Assembly: GCF_964355755.1 (NCBI RefSeq)
Contig: NC_092680.1
Location: 18,761,001 to 18,825,000 of the forward strand
From: Antedon mediterranea
Taxonomy: Eukaryota > Echinodermata > Crinoidea > Comatulida > Antedonidae
Length of the DNA stretch: 64,000 bases
Direction of reading: 5' to 3'
Shown here: positions 44,619 through 56,500 of the stretch, piece after piece
Layout: each line of letters opens with the position of its first letter
Numbering within the stretch: the stretch's first letter is position 1
Position numbers and translations under genes: made by a program
Notes under the pieces: model-generated
Database searches by the model: none
The model's input: the letters and a program-made list of their open reading frames with translations, nothing else
What the model was told of the DNA's origin: nothing

Positions 44619-45410
44619 AAACAAACATATGGGCCACAGGGCCTACATAGGATAGATGGGATAAACAAACATATGGGCCACAGGGCCTACATAGGATAGA
44701 TGGGATAAACAAACATATGGGCCACAGGGCCTACATAGGATAGATGGGATAAACAAACATATGGGCCACAGGGCCTACATAGGATAGATGGGATAAACAA
44801 ACATATGGGCTACAGGGCCTACATAGGATAGATGGGATAAACAAACATATGGGCCACAGGGCCTACATAGGATAGATGGGATAAACAAACATATGGGCCA
44901 CAGGGCCTACATAGGATAGATGGGATAAACAAACATATGGGCCACAGGGCCTACATAGGATAGATGGGATAAACAAACATATGGGCCACAGGGCCTACAT
45001 AGGATAGATGGGATAAACAAACATATGGGCTACAGGGCCTACATAGGATAGATGGGATAAACAAACATATGGGCTACAGGGCCTACATAGGATAGATGGG
45101 ATAAACAAACATATGGGCCACAGGGCCTACATAGGATAGATGGGATAAACAAACATATGGGCCACAGGGCCTACATAGGATAGATGGGATAAACAAACAT
45201 ATGGGCCACAGGGCCTACATAGGATAGATGGGATAAACAAACATATGGGCCACAGGGCCTACATAGGATAGATGGGATAAACAAACATATGGGCTACAGG
45301 GCCTACATAGGATAGATGGGATAAACAAACATATGGGCTACAGGGCCTACATAGGATAGATGGGATAAACAAACATATGGGCCACAGGGCCTACATAGGA
45401 TAGATGGGAT
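44619..45410. repeat. 44-bp minisatellite, 18 copies, nearly identical
   Basis: Unit AAACAAACATATGGGCCACA, GGGCCTACATAGGATAGATG, GGAT. Exactly 792 bases = 18 x 44, with essentially one variable site (GGGCCACA or GGGCTACA). Confidence 0.97.
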
Positions 45411-46318
45411 AAACAACAAAGAAATTAGTTATTAGCTTTCATTTACTTAATACTGTGTTTAAGGACACCATCATCCATCCCTTCTCAGAAATTGATATTA
45501 ATGAAAAAATTGAGTGAACAATGCAAAATGAATTCAGCAATATTTTGTTATCCAATGCTACATCTTTTAAATAAAGACCACTTAAAAAGAAAGATGGTAA
45601 GATTATTGATAATAGACTCTTTAACAAATTAAAAAAAAAAACAGAAAAACCCCAAAATTATTAACTAAATATTAACACTTTATAATTAACATTGAAAACA
45701 TTTTCACTCCTAATAAGAATATATTCCTTACTATTATTGACTGTAGAATTTATCGTTTGATTTATTTTTTTATGAATTGTTTGTATCCTATCCATTATAA
45801 CTATTGTGTAAACTTGTATATAACAAACCAAATAATAATAATAATAATAATAGGCCAAACCTCTCAGTGTGACAGTTTTTACATTTTAAAGAAAATAACC
45901 AATGAAATAAATTGTTTAAAGAAACAAATAAACAGTAGTAAGATTACACTAAAGTAATTAATGTAAAATAAAAAATATGTTATAAAAATACAGTAAATTC
46001 CTTAAAATATCTGAACATATATCTGAAAGAAAAGGGTACAGTATTTGTTTACTTTGTTTGCCAGTCGTTGGAAAATTCTTTATTCTTTATTCTTTATTTC
46101 AAGCCAACAGTGTAAAACACCAATAACAGGTTGAAAATAAAATAACTAAACTATAAAATATAAGCCAATATAAATATATACAAAAATAAGTAGAGTTATT
46201 ATAAATATGGTTACATTTGCATTTTAATTTATATTAATAATTATATTTCAAAAGTAAAGGTAATTTCAATTCTCAAAAGAAGACATCCTCCTCAAGTCCA
46301 AGGTATATGTGAGAGTTA

Positions 46319-46459
46319 ATCTCTGTCCACACTATCAAACTAGTTTGTGACGTGCCCGTGGTAGTGATATTCTCAAATATGGTACTGATATGACATCGTC
46401 ATGTCCATATACGGGCACATGACTTTGTCGCATAACATTTTAAGTGAGACAGAGCTTTA
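46319..46459. mobile_element. MITE, diverged copy
   Basis: TCTGTCCACACTATCAAACT through GAGACAGAGCTTTAA. The CArG-like sites are mutated (CCATATACGG). Confidence 0.85.
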
Positions 46460-47077
46460 AACACATGTCTAATAAATAATGTTTCGAAAAACTAAAAAAG
46501 CTGTATACCATTTAAAAACAGTTTAATATAAATGTTTGTATTACTAGTAACATGCACACACATTAAAATATTAATTTTACAGTTGTTTACCAACCATAGT
46601 AAAATATAATAGTCAGTACAGTATGTACATTACAAAAGGTTAAAAAATATAGCTGTTATTTTCAAGCTAAGATAGCAACACATGCTGTACATACAGTATA
46701 TAATTGTATTTGGTTTTGTATCTTAACAAATTCAAGTACCATTGAAAATAATTGGAATTTCTGTATAAAAAAAATATGTTTGTACTGTATATTACAAATA
46801 CTTAAAGATCTTGGTAGTAGAAAACTTTTTTATTCCTAAAAACCGTTAAATATAAGTTAAAAACCAAATTTCTGAAACTTTGGTCAAAGTACATATTATC
46901 TAGCAAAATGTTTTATGACATAGATAAGATAAGCAAAAACAACAGATAAAAAAAAAGTCAATGGGCCGGGTCTAATCTACACTTGAAAGCTTTACCAAAT
47001 GTTTGTTTGTGAACTGTTTTGTTTGATTTAGCAACAAAACTTAGCCAGTGTAGGCTAGGCTCAATAGATGATTAGTC

Positions 47078-47210
47078 CAAAGCTCTATCAACACTATCAA
47101 ACTAGCTTTACAAAAAAAGTGTAATGTGCCCAAATATGGTAGTGATATGACATCATAGTGCCCATATATGGTCAAATCACATAAAGTTTGATAGTGTAGA
47201 CAGAGCTTAA
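47078..47210. mobile_element. MITE copy
   Basis: AAAGCTCTATCAACACTATC through GATAGTGTAGACAGAGCTTA. Both CArG boxes perfect (CCAAATATGG, CCATATATGG). Confidence 0.9.
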
Positions 47211-47408
47211 ATCAGAGTCTACATTAGCAAACTAGAGCAAACTCCCACTTTGACAAGAAGTTTTCCAAAGTTTGCCAATTCAGAACAGTTGACAAACTTT
47301 AGAAAACTAAGGTTTATGAGCTCAGCAAATAACAGTCTTAAAGTTATGAGATTGAGCATACGGCTTTACAAAGAGTTTCATATTGTAGACAGAAAACTTC
47401 TACAAGCA

Positions 47409-49982
47409 GATTCCTTTTTACTGCGTGGTATTGTTGTGAGATCTACCACCCGACATGTGACAAACTTTGCTTAAAAGTCAATCCAGAATCCAAGGTTTGA
47501 TTCCTTTTTACTGCGTGGTATTGTTGTGAGATCTACCACCCGACATGTGACAAACTTTGCTTAAAAGTCAATCCAGAATCCAAGGTTTGATTCTTCTTTA
47601 CTGCATGGCATTGTTGTGAGATCCACTACCTGACATGTTACAAACTTTGCTTAAAAGTCAATCCAGAATCCAAGGTTTGATTCTTCTTTACTGCGTGGCA
47701 TTGTTGTGAGATCTACTACCCGACATGTCACAAACTTTGCTTAAAAGTCAATCCAGAATCCAAGGTTTGATTCTTCTTTACTGCATGGCATTGTTGTGAG
47801 ATCCACTACCTGACATATCACAAACTTTGCTTAAAAGTCAATCCAGAATCCAACGTTTGATTCTTCTTTACTGCGTGGCATTGTTGTGAGATCTACCACC
47901 CGACATGTCACAAACTTTGCTTAAAAGTCAATCCAGAATCCAAGGTTTGATTCTTCTTTACTGCGTGGCATTGTTGTGAGATCTACTACCTGACATGTCA
48001 CAAACTTTGCTTAAAAGTCAATCCAGAATCTAAGGTTTGATTCCTCTTTACTGTGTGGCATTGATGTGAGATCCACTACCTGACATGTGACAAACTTTGC
48101 TTAAAAGTCAATCCGGAATCCAAGGTTGGATTGTTCTTTACTGCGTGGCATTGTTGTGAGATCTACTACCTGACATGTCACAAACTTTGCTTAAAAGTCA
48201 ATCCAGAATCTAAGGTTTGATTCCTCTCTACTGCGCGGTATTGTTGTGAGATCTACTACCTGACATGTGACAAACGTTGCTTAAAAGTCAATCCAGAATC
48301 CAAGGTTTGATTCTTCTTTACTGCATGGCATTATTGTGAGATCTACCACCCGACATGTCACAAACTTTGCTTAAAAGTCAGTCCAGAATCCAAGGTTGGA
48401 TTCTTCTTTACTGCATGGCATTGTTGTGAGATCTACTACCTGACATGTCACAAACTTTGCTTAAAAGTCAATCCAGAATCCAAGGTTTGATTCTTCTTTA
48501 CTGCGTGGCATTGTTGTGAGATCTACTACCTGACATGTCACAAACTTTGCTTAAAAGTCAATCCAGAATCCAAGGTTTGATTCTTCTTTACTGCGTGGCA
48601 TTGTTGTGAGATCTACTACCTGACATGTCACAAACTTTGCTTAAAAGTCAATCCAGAATCTAAGGTTTGATTCCTCTTTACTGTGTGGCATTGATGTGAG
48701 ATCCACTACCTGACATGTGACAAACTTCGCTTAAAAGTCAATCCGGAATCCAAGGTTGGATTGTTCTTTACTGCGTGGCATTGTTGTGAGATCTACTACC
48801 TGACATGTCACAAACTTTGCTTAAAAGTCAATCCAGAATCTAAGGTTTGATTCCTCTCTACTGCGTGGCATTGTTGTGAGATCTACTACCTGACATGTGA
48901 CAAACTTTGCTTAAAAGTCAATCCAGAATCCAAGGTTTGATTCTTCTTTACTGCGTGGCATTGTTGTGAGATCTACTACCCGACATGTCACAAACTTTGC
49001 TTAAAAGTCAGTCCAGAATCCAAGGTTGGATTCTTCTTTACTGCGTGGCATTGTTGTGAGATCTACTACCTGACATGTGACAAACTTTGCTTAAAAGTCA
49101 ATCCAGAATCCAAGGTTGGATTCTTCTTTACTGCATGGCATTGTTGTGAGATCCACTACCTGACATGTGACAAACTTTGCTTAAAAGTCAATCCAGAATC
49201 CAAGGTTTGATTCCTCTTTACTGCATGGCATTGTTGTGAGATCTACTACCTGACATGTGACAAACTTTGCTTAAAAGTCAATCCAGAATCCAAGGTTGGA
49301 TTCTTCTTTACTGCGTGGCATTGTTGTGAGATCCACTACCTGACATGTGACAAACTTTGCTTAAAAGTCAATCCAGAATCCAAGGTTTGATTCCTCTTTA
49401 CTGCGTGGCATTGTTGTGAGATCTACTACTTGACATGTTACAAACTTTGCTTAAAAGTCAATCCAGAATCCAAGGTTTGATTCCTCTTTACTGCGTGGTA
49501 TTGTTGTGAGATCCACTACCTGACATGTTACAAACTTTGCTTAAAAGTCAATCCAGAATCCAAGGTTTGATTCCTCTTTACTGCATGGTATTGTTGTGAG
49601 ATCCACTACCTGACATGTCACAAACTTTGCTTAAAAGTCAATCCAGAATCCAAGGTTTGATTCCTCTTTACTGCGTGGTATTGTTGTGAGATCCACTACC
49701 TGACATGTTACAAACTTTGCTTAAAAGTCAATCCAGAATCCAAGGTTTGATTCCTCTTTACTGCGTGGCATTGTTGTGAGATCCACTACCTGACATGTTA
49801 CAAACTTTGCTTAAAAGTCAATCCAGAATCCAAGGTTTGATTCTTCTTTACTGTGTGGCATTGTTGTGAGATCCACTACCTGACAGGTCACAAACTTTGT
49901 TTAAAAGTCAATCCAGAATCCAAGGTTTGATTCCTCTTTACTGCGTGGCATTGTTGTGAGATCCACTACCTGACATGTGACA
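47409..49982. repeat. 90-bp satellite-like array, about 28.6 copies
   Basis: The unit contains CAAACTTTGCTTAAAAGTCA, ATCCAGAATCCAAGGTTTGA, TTCTTCTTTACTGCGTGGCA and TTGTTGTGAGATCTACTACC, then TGACATGTCA. CAAACTTTGC recurs at exact 90-base steps from 47461 to 49801. All six frames contain a conserved stop, so it is not coding. It lies between the unidentified gene and the spectraplakin. Confidence 0.98.
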
Positions 49983-50269
49983 GCTTCACAAGCTTTCTGA
50001 AAGTAACCAAGCAATAAATAATGTTTTTTTTCATCTGACCTAAAAATGAAATAACTAATAGAATCGAGAAAACTAATGGAATCAGGGAAAATAACAATAG
50101 AAGCAGTAGTCCAGTGTTAATAACTCTCTGACATCTCAAATAATATTATCTTGTTTTAGTTGAAGAATTGTAACTGGAGTCCCTACTTTAGGACACCCCA
50201 GAAAAAACCCTTATTAAGAAGAAACTTGGTGAAGTCCCATATATGCATTGGCTCTGTTTTGTACGCCTT

Positions 50270-50367
50270 GAGAAAAATCTGTGACAGAAGCCAGGATTTG
50301 AACAAATGACTCTAGGATTGTTAAACAAGCATGTTAAGCACCAAGCTACAGTACCATTAACACCAAG
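50270..50367 (-). mobile_element. Degraded tRNA-like SINE head
   Basis: On the minus strand, TGTAGCTTGGTGCTTAACAT (box A-like) and GTTCAAATCCTGGC (box B-like) are about 35 bases apart, as in a tRNA-derived SINE promoter. It is not a functional tRNA: no cloverleaf acceptor pairing is visible. Confidence 0.5.
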
Positions 50368-50503
50368 TTAGAATGGCACCATGTATGGGTTGCATAACCG
50401 CCATCTTAATAAACTAACCTCATTAAATGAATGGGTTTTGTGAATATGCCCTAATTGAAGCTTCCTGATATTGGTTCCTTTGGTTGAAGCTCCGATGCTC
50501 CTC
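50368..50503 (-). CDS. Unidentified gene, last exon seen (coding to donor 50419 or stop 50368)
   Basis: Acceptor TTTTATGTAG. Twenty-nine codons encode RSIGASTKGTNIRKLQLGHI, then HKTHSFNE, up to a donor-like GAG|GTTAGT at 50418. If that donor is not used, the frame runs 16 more codons to TAA at 50370-50368. That extension borders a tRNA-like SINE remnant, which makes a true terminal exon less certain. The donor would leave phase 0. Confidence 0.65.
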
Positions 50504-53500
50504 CTACATAAAACACAAAATAAAAAAATTATTTATAATACAGCTCAACCCTATTCGAATTTGTTTGACACTTAGCAAGATAGATTAATAGAAAGATAAA
50601 ACTTCCTACTTAGATAAAGCTGTTGGCAGTGAGAAATACAGTAACTAACATTTTTTTTTATTTAAGAAGAAGATATATGTTTGCTTGACATATAACATAT
50701 CACAGCCCTACTACTCGCTATCATACTGTACTTAGACTTTTCTTTTATATTCCTTTGATTTTGTCCATACATAATATGACAAGCCATATGTGCCAAAATG
50801 TTTTTACCATATTAAGCCAAAATACTGTCTAGTAGCTAGACTATATATCATTACACTGTAGTATTCATTTCTTAATTATAAGATACATATTATGACTGGA
50901 TATCATCTTTATTTTCACCAAGGCCAGAAGGCATGTTCTAAATACCAAACACATCATCACAATAGTTTCATTCAGATACAGTAGTTACAAATATTTACAC
51001 TGCACAAATCAGAAAGAATCGTAAAACATTGCTCTCCCACGATATTTAGATTATAATTGTTTGAGTAAATGTATTGTATCACCAATGTTGCCTCATCACC
51101 TCTAGGGAAATAATAATAGACAGTTGAATGAACCTTATAAGGAACCCAAAACCAGTGCATTTATCTATTTAGTCAGCGCTTCAAAACTCTTGTTTTTGTG
51201 CTTCATAAATTCAAAGATACCTGCTTTAGGCCAGGTTTGTATAATGTAGTTTCAAACTTTTTCCGGTTATTTTGATACCTCATTGATACCTCAGATTTGT
51301 ATGACCAACAGACTCACAAACTATCTCTCTCTTTTAATATAGATAACCATAATAACAATTATTACTGTATTTTTCTGGTATACAAGCCAGGGTGTGACAC
51401 TGCCGATTATCACCTTTGATACAAAGCACAAAACTGAATATTGAAAACCAGACACTATGAGTTCAAAACCAAATACTCAAAAGACAAAAATAAGAGCCTA
51501 ATATATTTCCTACTCTTTAAAATGCACCCACATTTTTGAAGAGTTTGATTGTATGTGATTTGTTTATTATATTCTTAAAGCTCTGTCTACACTGATGATA
51601 ACTATCAAACTTTATGTGACAAATAAATGTGATGTGCCCATATATGGATATTATGATGTCATATCACTACCATATATGGGCACATCACATTTTTGTGGTC
51701 AAACTAGTTTGATAGTGTAGACAGAGCTTAAGAGCTGAATTTACATACAAGAAATACGGCTACATTTAATATCAAATAGGATTTTGATTTAAATTCTATA
51801 TTATTGTTCTGTGATTAATTACCTTTAGCTACACAGCCCTATTGTATGCTATGAATTAAACACTGTTCTTTTCATCCCATAAATTAAACCTTACAAAGCT
51901 TGCACTAGGAGAGGATTTTATATTTAATGAATTTTAAAGGCATGATTTTCTATTTTAATATAACAAAAACAACATTAGTGGATTAACCATAATTATTAAT
52001 ACTATATTATAATTGAAAATATCAGTTAAGTTTGTAATAGAAGATATATATTTATATAATAAATGCTTTCCGTATTAGGTTGTTAGTTTTGTAATACATT
52101 TCTAGCTTTAGTTTGTGATATTAATAATTATTATTCAATGCATTTATTGTCAAGAAATAATAATATAATGTTATATTAGTCAGATGTTTGCCCTAACATA
52201 ATTTTACTGAAAAACAAGGTACACAAGAGTTTGGCAAATTTAATGTAATACTAGTCCGCAGAAGTAAACAATTATCATCAATATGATGTTATATACATAT
52301 TTATATGTTGTATTTATATTGCAACCAAGCAACCAACATTATAATACATATACCATGGAGCTATGCATACATTAAACATTTTACCACATGAAGTAGTTCA
52401 GAAAACGAGAAAAACAGTAAAATATTTTGTCTCAAGTCCTGACAACCAGAGCCATATACATAGTCATAAAGATAGCTTCTCAAAGTTTCTTATAGCATCA
52501 TGCAAGAGCTATTAGGGAGCTTATGAATAATTTGCGAAGACCTAATACGTACGCATACTGTGTCTTGGACCCTAACATCCACCAAAACTGTGTCAAGGAA
52601 AATGAAACTAGTTCCTCGGTTGTCACAAATTAAAAGCTCCCTAATTTATGTTAGCAGAGTACACTTTTTGGATATCATAAATAATTCAAGTTTAAGAGTA
52701 AAACATTTTTGACAGTGCCATATATACTTGAAATGAAATTGAGTGCAAAAACAGGGATAGGCCAGTTAACATAAAATTTAACTGAGAATGTTATAATTTT
52801 GTGTTAAGTTAAATGTAAAATTAATTGTTAAAATTCTATTGGGTAAGTAACGTTGATAAATAAGGTGTCAAAGAGTATATCAAAAATAATATTTGAAAGA
52901 AGCAATTTAAATTAATCCTTTTACACTGCCAAGCTGAAAACATGTGTAACTCATTTTTTTTCACGTGTCAGAGAATGGCATGGCAACTTGCATAGATTTT
53001 CTTTCAATATTTGAAATACTGCGTCTCATACATTGACAGAGATCTCTAGTGCTGTTACTATAATTTATTTTAATGTTGCTAAACAAGTTTTAATATAATG
53101 ATAATCTCACCAGGTATTTCAGTTACCTGGGTAATTATAGGCAATTCTGCATTTATACAAAGTGGTACATGACTCGAGTTACTCAATCACTGGCAGTGTA
53201 AAAGGGGTATTTAAGTAAGCATGATATATGCATTGTACAATAGATTTTAAATGCCTGTTCAGTTACTTTACTTGCCATACAAGCCATAGTCTGGCTGTTG
53301 ATGTGACAATCGTAAAACTGGAAGTGTTGGCTCTTCTCTGTTAAAGGGTCTATGTATTAACAAATTTGATTTGTTAACAATTTTCTTTATACCAAAACTT
53401 TTGAATGCATATAACCTACCAGTAAGCACTGGGGCGTTCATGTTTGTTTAAGTTCAACTTCAATAAACTATGGTGGATTGAAAATTATTTCTTGATATCA

Positions 53501-56500
53501 ATATCGAACTAATGATCTGTTAATTTATAGTAGTTAAGACTAATGTTTATTCATGCTATGTTAATTATTAAAAATTTAATGATATTCATCCATCCCATCA
53601 TGCTTTAGCAACAAACAACTACAAAATAGCTGTTTTCATGGTATTTATTTTATACTGTACCAGTGCCGAGGAATTTAGAACTCTCAGATAATTTCTGATC
53701 TTATCCAATCTTAAGAAAATGTACAAAGCAAGAAGAAAAACTTGAGAATGAAATAATGAGCAGGAAGTTTGAAGGAAGTGATGATGACGATGACGATATA
53801 ATGATACGATGATGATATAATGGGAGGATGATGATATAATGGTACGATGATGATATAATGATATGATGATGATATAATGATACGATGATATAATGATATG
53901 ATGATGATATAATGATACGATGATGATATAATGGTACGATGATATAATGATATGATGATGATATAATGATACGATGATAATATAATGATATGATAATATA
54001 ATGGTACGATGATATAATGATATGATGATGATATATGATATGATGATATAATGATACGATGATGATATGATGATATAATGGTACGATGATATAATGATAT
54101 GATATAATGAGAGGATGATGATATAATGATACGATGATATAATGGTACGATGATATAATGATATGATGATATGATATGCTGTTGATATAATGATACAATG
54201 ATGATGATATGATACGATGATGATATGATGACGATATGATACAATGATATGATACAATGATGACATGATACGATGATGATATAGTGATATGATGATATAG
54301 TGATATGATGATATAATGATACGATGATGATGATATAATGATATGATATAATGATACGATGATTATAATAATGATACGATGATGATATAATGATATGACG
54401 ATGATATAATGAAAATAAGGTAAGAATAATAACAAAGATAATTTGATGGCGATGATGATAATAATGAGGATGATGATGACAATGATAAAAATAATATGAA
54501 AATAATTAGATAATGGTGATAATGATGATATGATATTGATGTTGATGACAAGTTATCATGTAGATTATGATGATAACAGGTTTATAATAATTTATAATAA
54601 AGAAGTCTAAAATAAAATTAATAATGACTTAATAAGCTTAAATAGTACGTGAAATACACACAAGTAAATTGAGGTAAACAAATAAATTGAGGTAAACAAA
54701 TAAGATGTAATTCAGTTTTTTAAATATTAAACCTACCTTCTTGGTACTTTCTTGCCAGATTTTGATCCAATCTTTGAATACATTTTGGAACCTGAAAATG
54801 GTAGTGGCAAATTAGATTGCATGCATTAATAAAATAACATAATGATAATATTTGATATAAAAATGATATCTATTGAATTAATTCATTATCAATATCAATC
54901 AATTCATTCACTAATATATTCATTCAACATTCATTTTTTTAGTTGTTTAATCCGTAGATGCAAGTTTAATACAAGTCAGATTAGGGTTAACAAAGTAGTT
55001 GTTCATTCTATGAATTTAATCTTTATGCATAATTTTATTTAATCAGTGATCTTTGGCATGATAAAAATAAAATACTATGTCACTTTAGATGGTACATACA
55101 CAACAGGCATATTCAATGTATTCAGAAGATCTTGATCTGTTAATGACAATTATTATGTTTAAACATGTACTGTCAACTTTCAACAACAAAAAAGGTTGAA
55201 AGAATAAGTTTTGAATATGACTAAGTCACTCTAAAATGTCTTTCCTTTATAAAAATGGAAAATGTAACCATATTTCTTATCTCTAAGGGACAATTTACAC
55301 AGACAAGCGGTAACGGTAATAGAGATATAGCATTTATGTTATTCCTTTATGATCATTTCCACACAACGCAGTGCGGACGGGCTGTTTCTGTCCAGGATAG
55401 ATACAGATTCTATGTGGGATTAGTTACACGGTTTTCCGCTTACTGTTATCGCTTGTCTGTGTAAATTGGCCTTAAGTAGTAGTTTGTATTTTTAATTATC
55501 CCCTTTTCACATTGCCTAGCAAACTCAATGGTGCACACCACACAAAACACAGGTGTATATGTAAACTTTGCTACGCAATGTAGAAAAGATTAAATACAAA
55601 ATTGACACTTACTTATGGATGGAGTTGGATCAGAGAAGCTGTCCGTCTGTCCATATGATTTAACTCGTCTTCGTCCAACTTGCTTCTTTTCAGTTTCACT
55701 GTCTGTTTCTTCGCTAACGCCTCTTTGTATGTTCAGTTTATGGGTTGGGCTCAATGAAGCTGATCTCTTTTTCAAAATGACTGATTTTTTTGTTCGTCGT
55801 TTTGGTGGATCAGTCCTAAGATAATTTGAAAAGAAAGTTATTACTGATTGAACAGGGAAAGTTAATAAAGCTCTGTCTATACTATAAAACTAGTTGTGAT
55901 TTGTCCAAATATTGTGGTGATATGCCCAAATATGGTAGTGATATGACATCATCATGTCCATATATGGGCACATCACATTTTCTTGTCACATAAATATTTG
56001 ATAGTGTAGACAGAGCTTAATACATTTATAAAACAATACTCTTTTCTCACTCTATTCTCTTATATATAATGAAAAAAAGCTTTACTCACAGATTAAAAAT
56101 AATTAATTAAAACACAATTTTTTATCTGCCCTGTATTTTTCAAATACCATTAAATCTTGGTTCCCACTTGCACACAATGCAACGTCGGCACAACGCTAGT
56201 GAGTTCACCAATCACAAGTGACATTTGTTATATTGTGATTGTTCAAATTAATTCTGTTGAACTTATATCCTTGGTTTACATCCAAGTGGGAACCACAAGT
56301 TAAAGTAAATCAATACATTCTTCATCATTATTGTAAACATTATTCACTAAATATATTTAAATCTTGAAAAGGAACTTAAGCTCTGTTTACACTATCAAAC
56401 TAGTTTGACAAAAAAAGAGTGATGTTCCCAAATATGGTAGTAATATGCCTAAATATGGTAGTGATTTACTGGTTTGATAGTGTAGACAGAGCTTTAGGAA

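Noticed and set aside
44619-45410. CRISPR-like regular array
   Set aside because: The 44-bp units are contiguous with no unique spacers, and the genome is animal.
47409-49982. Coding repeat, because the unit is a multiple of three
   Set aside because: The conserved TTAAAAG and TGTGAG words place stops in every frame of each unit.
50270-50367. Possible tRNA gene
   Set aside because: Box A- and B-like motifs are present but no cloverleaf with acceptor-stem pairing can be drawn; a SINE remnant is more likely.
53619-54435. Three overlapping long minus-strand frames (177-244 codons)
   Set aside because: They are translations of a GATGATATAATGATAC microsatellite: only Tyr, His, Ile and Ser repeats, with no splice or start logic.
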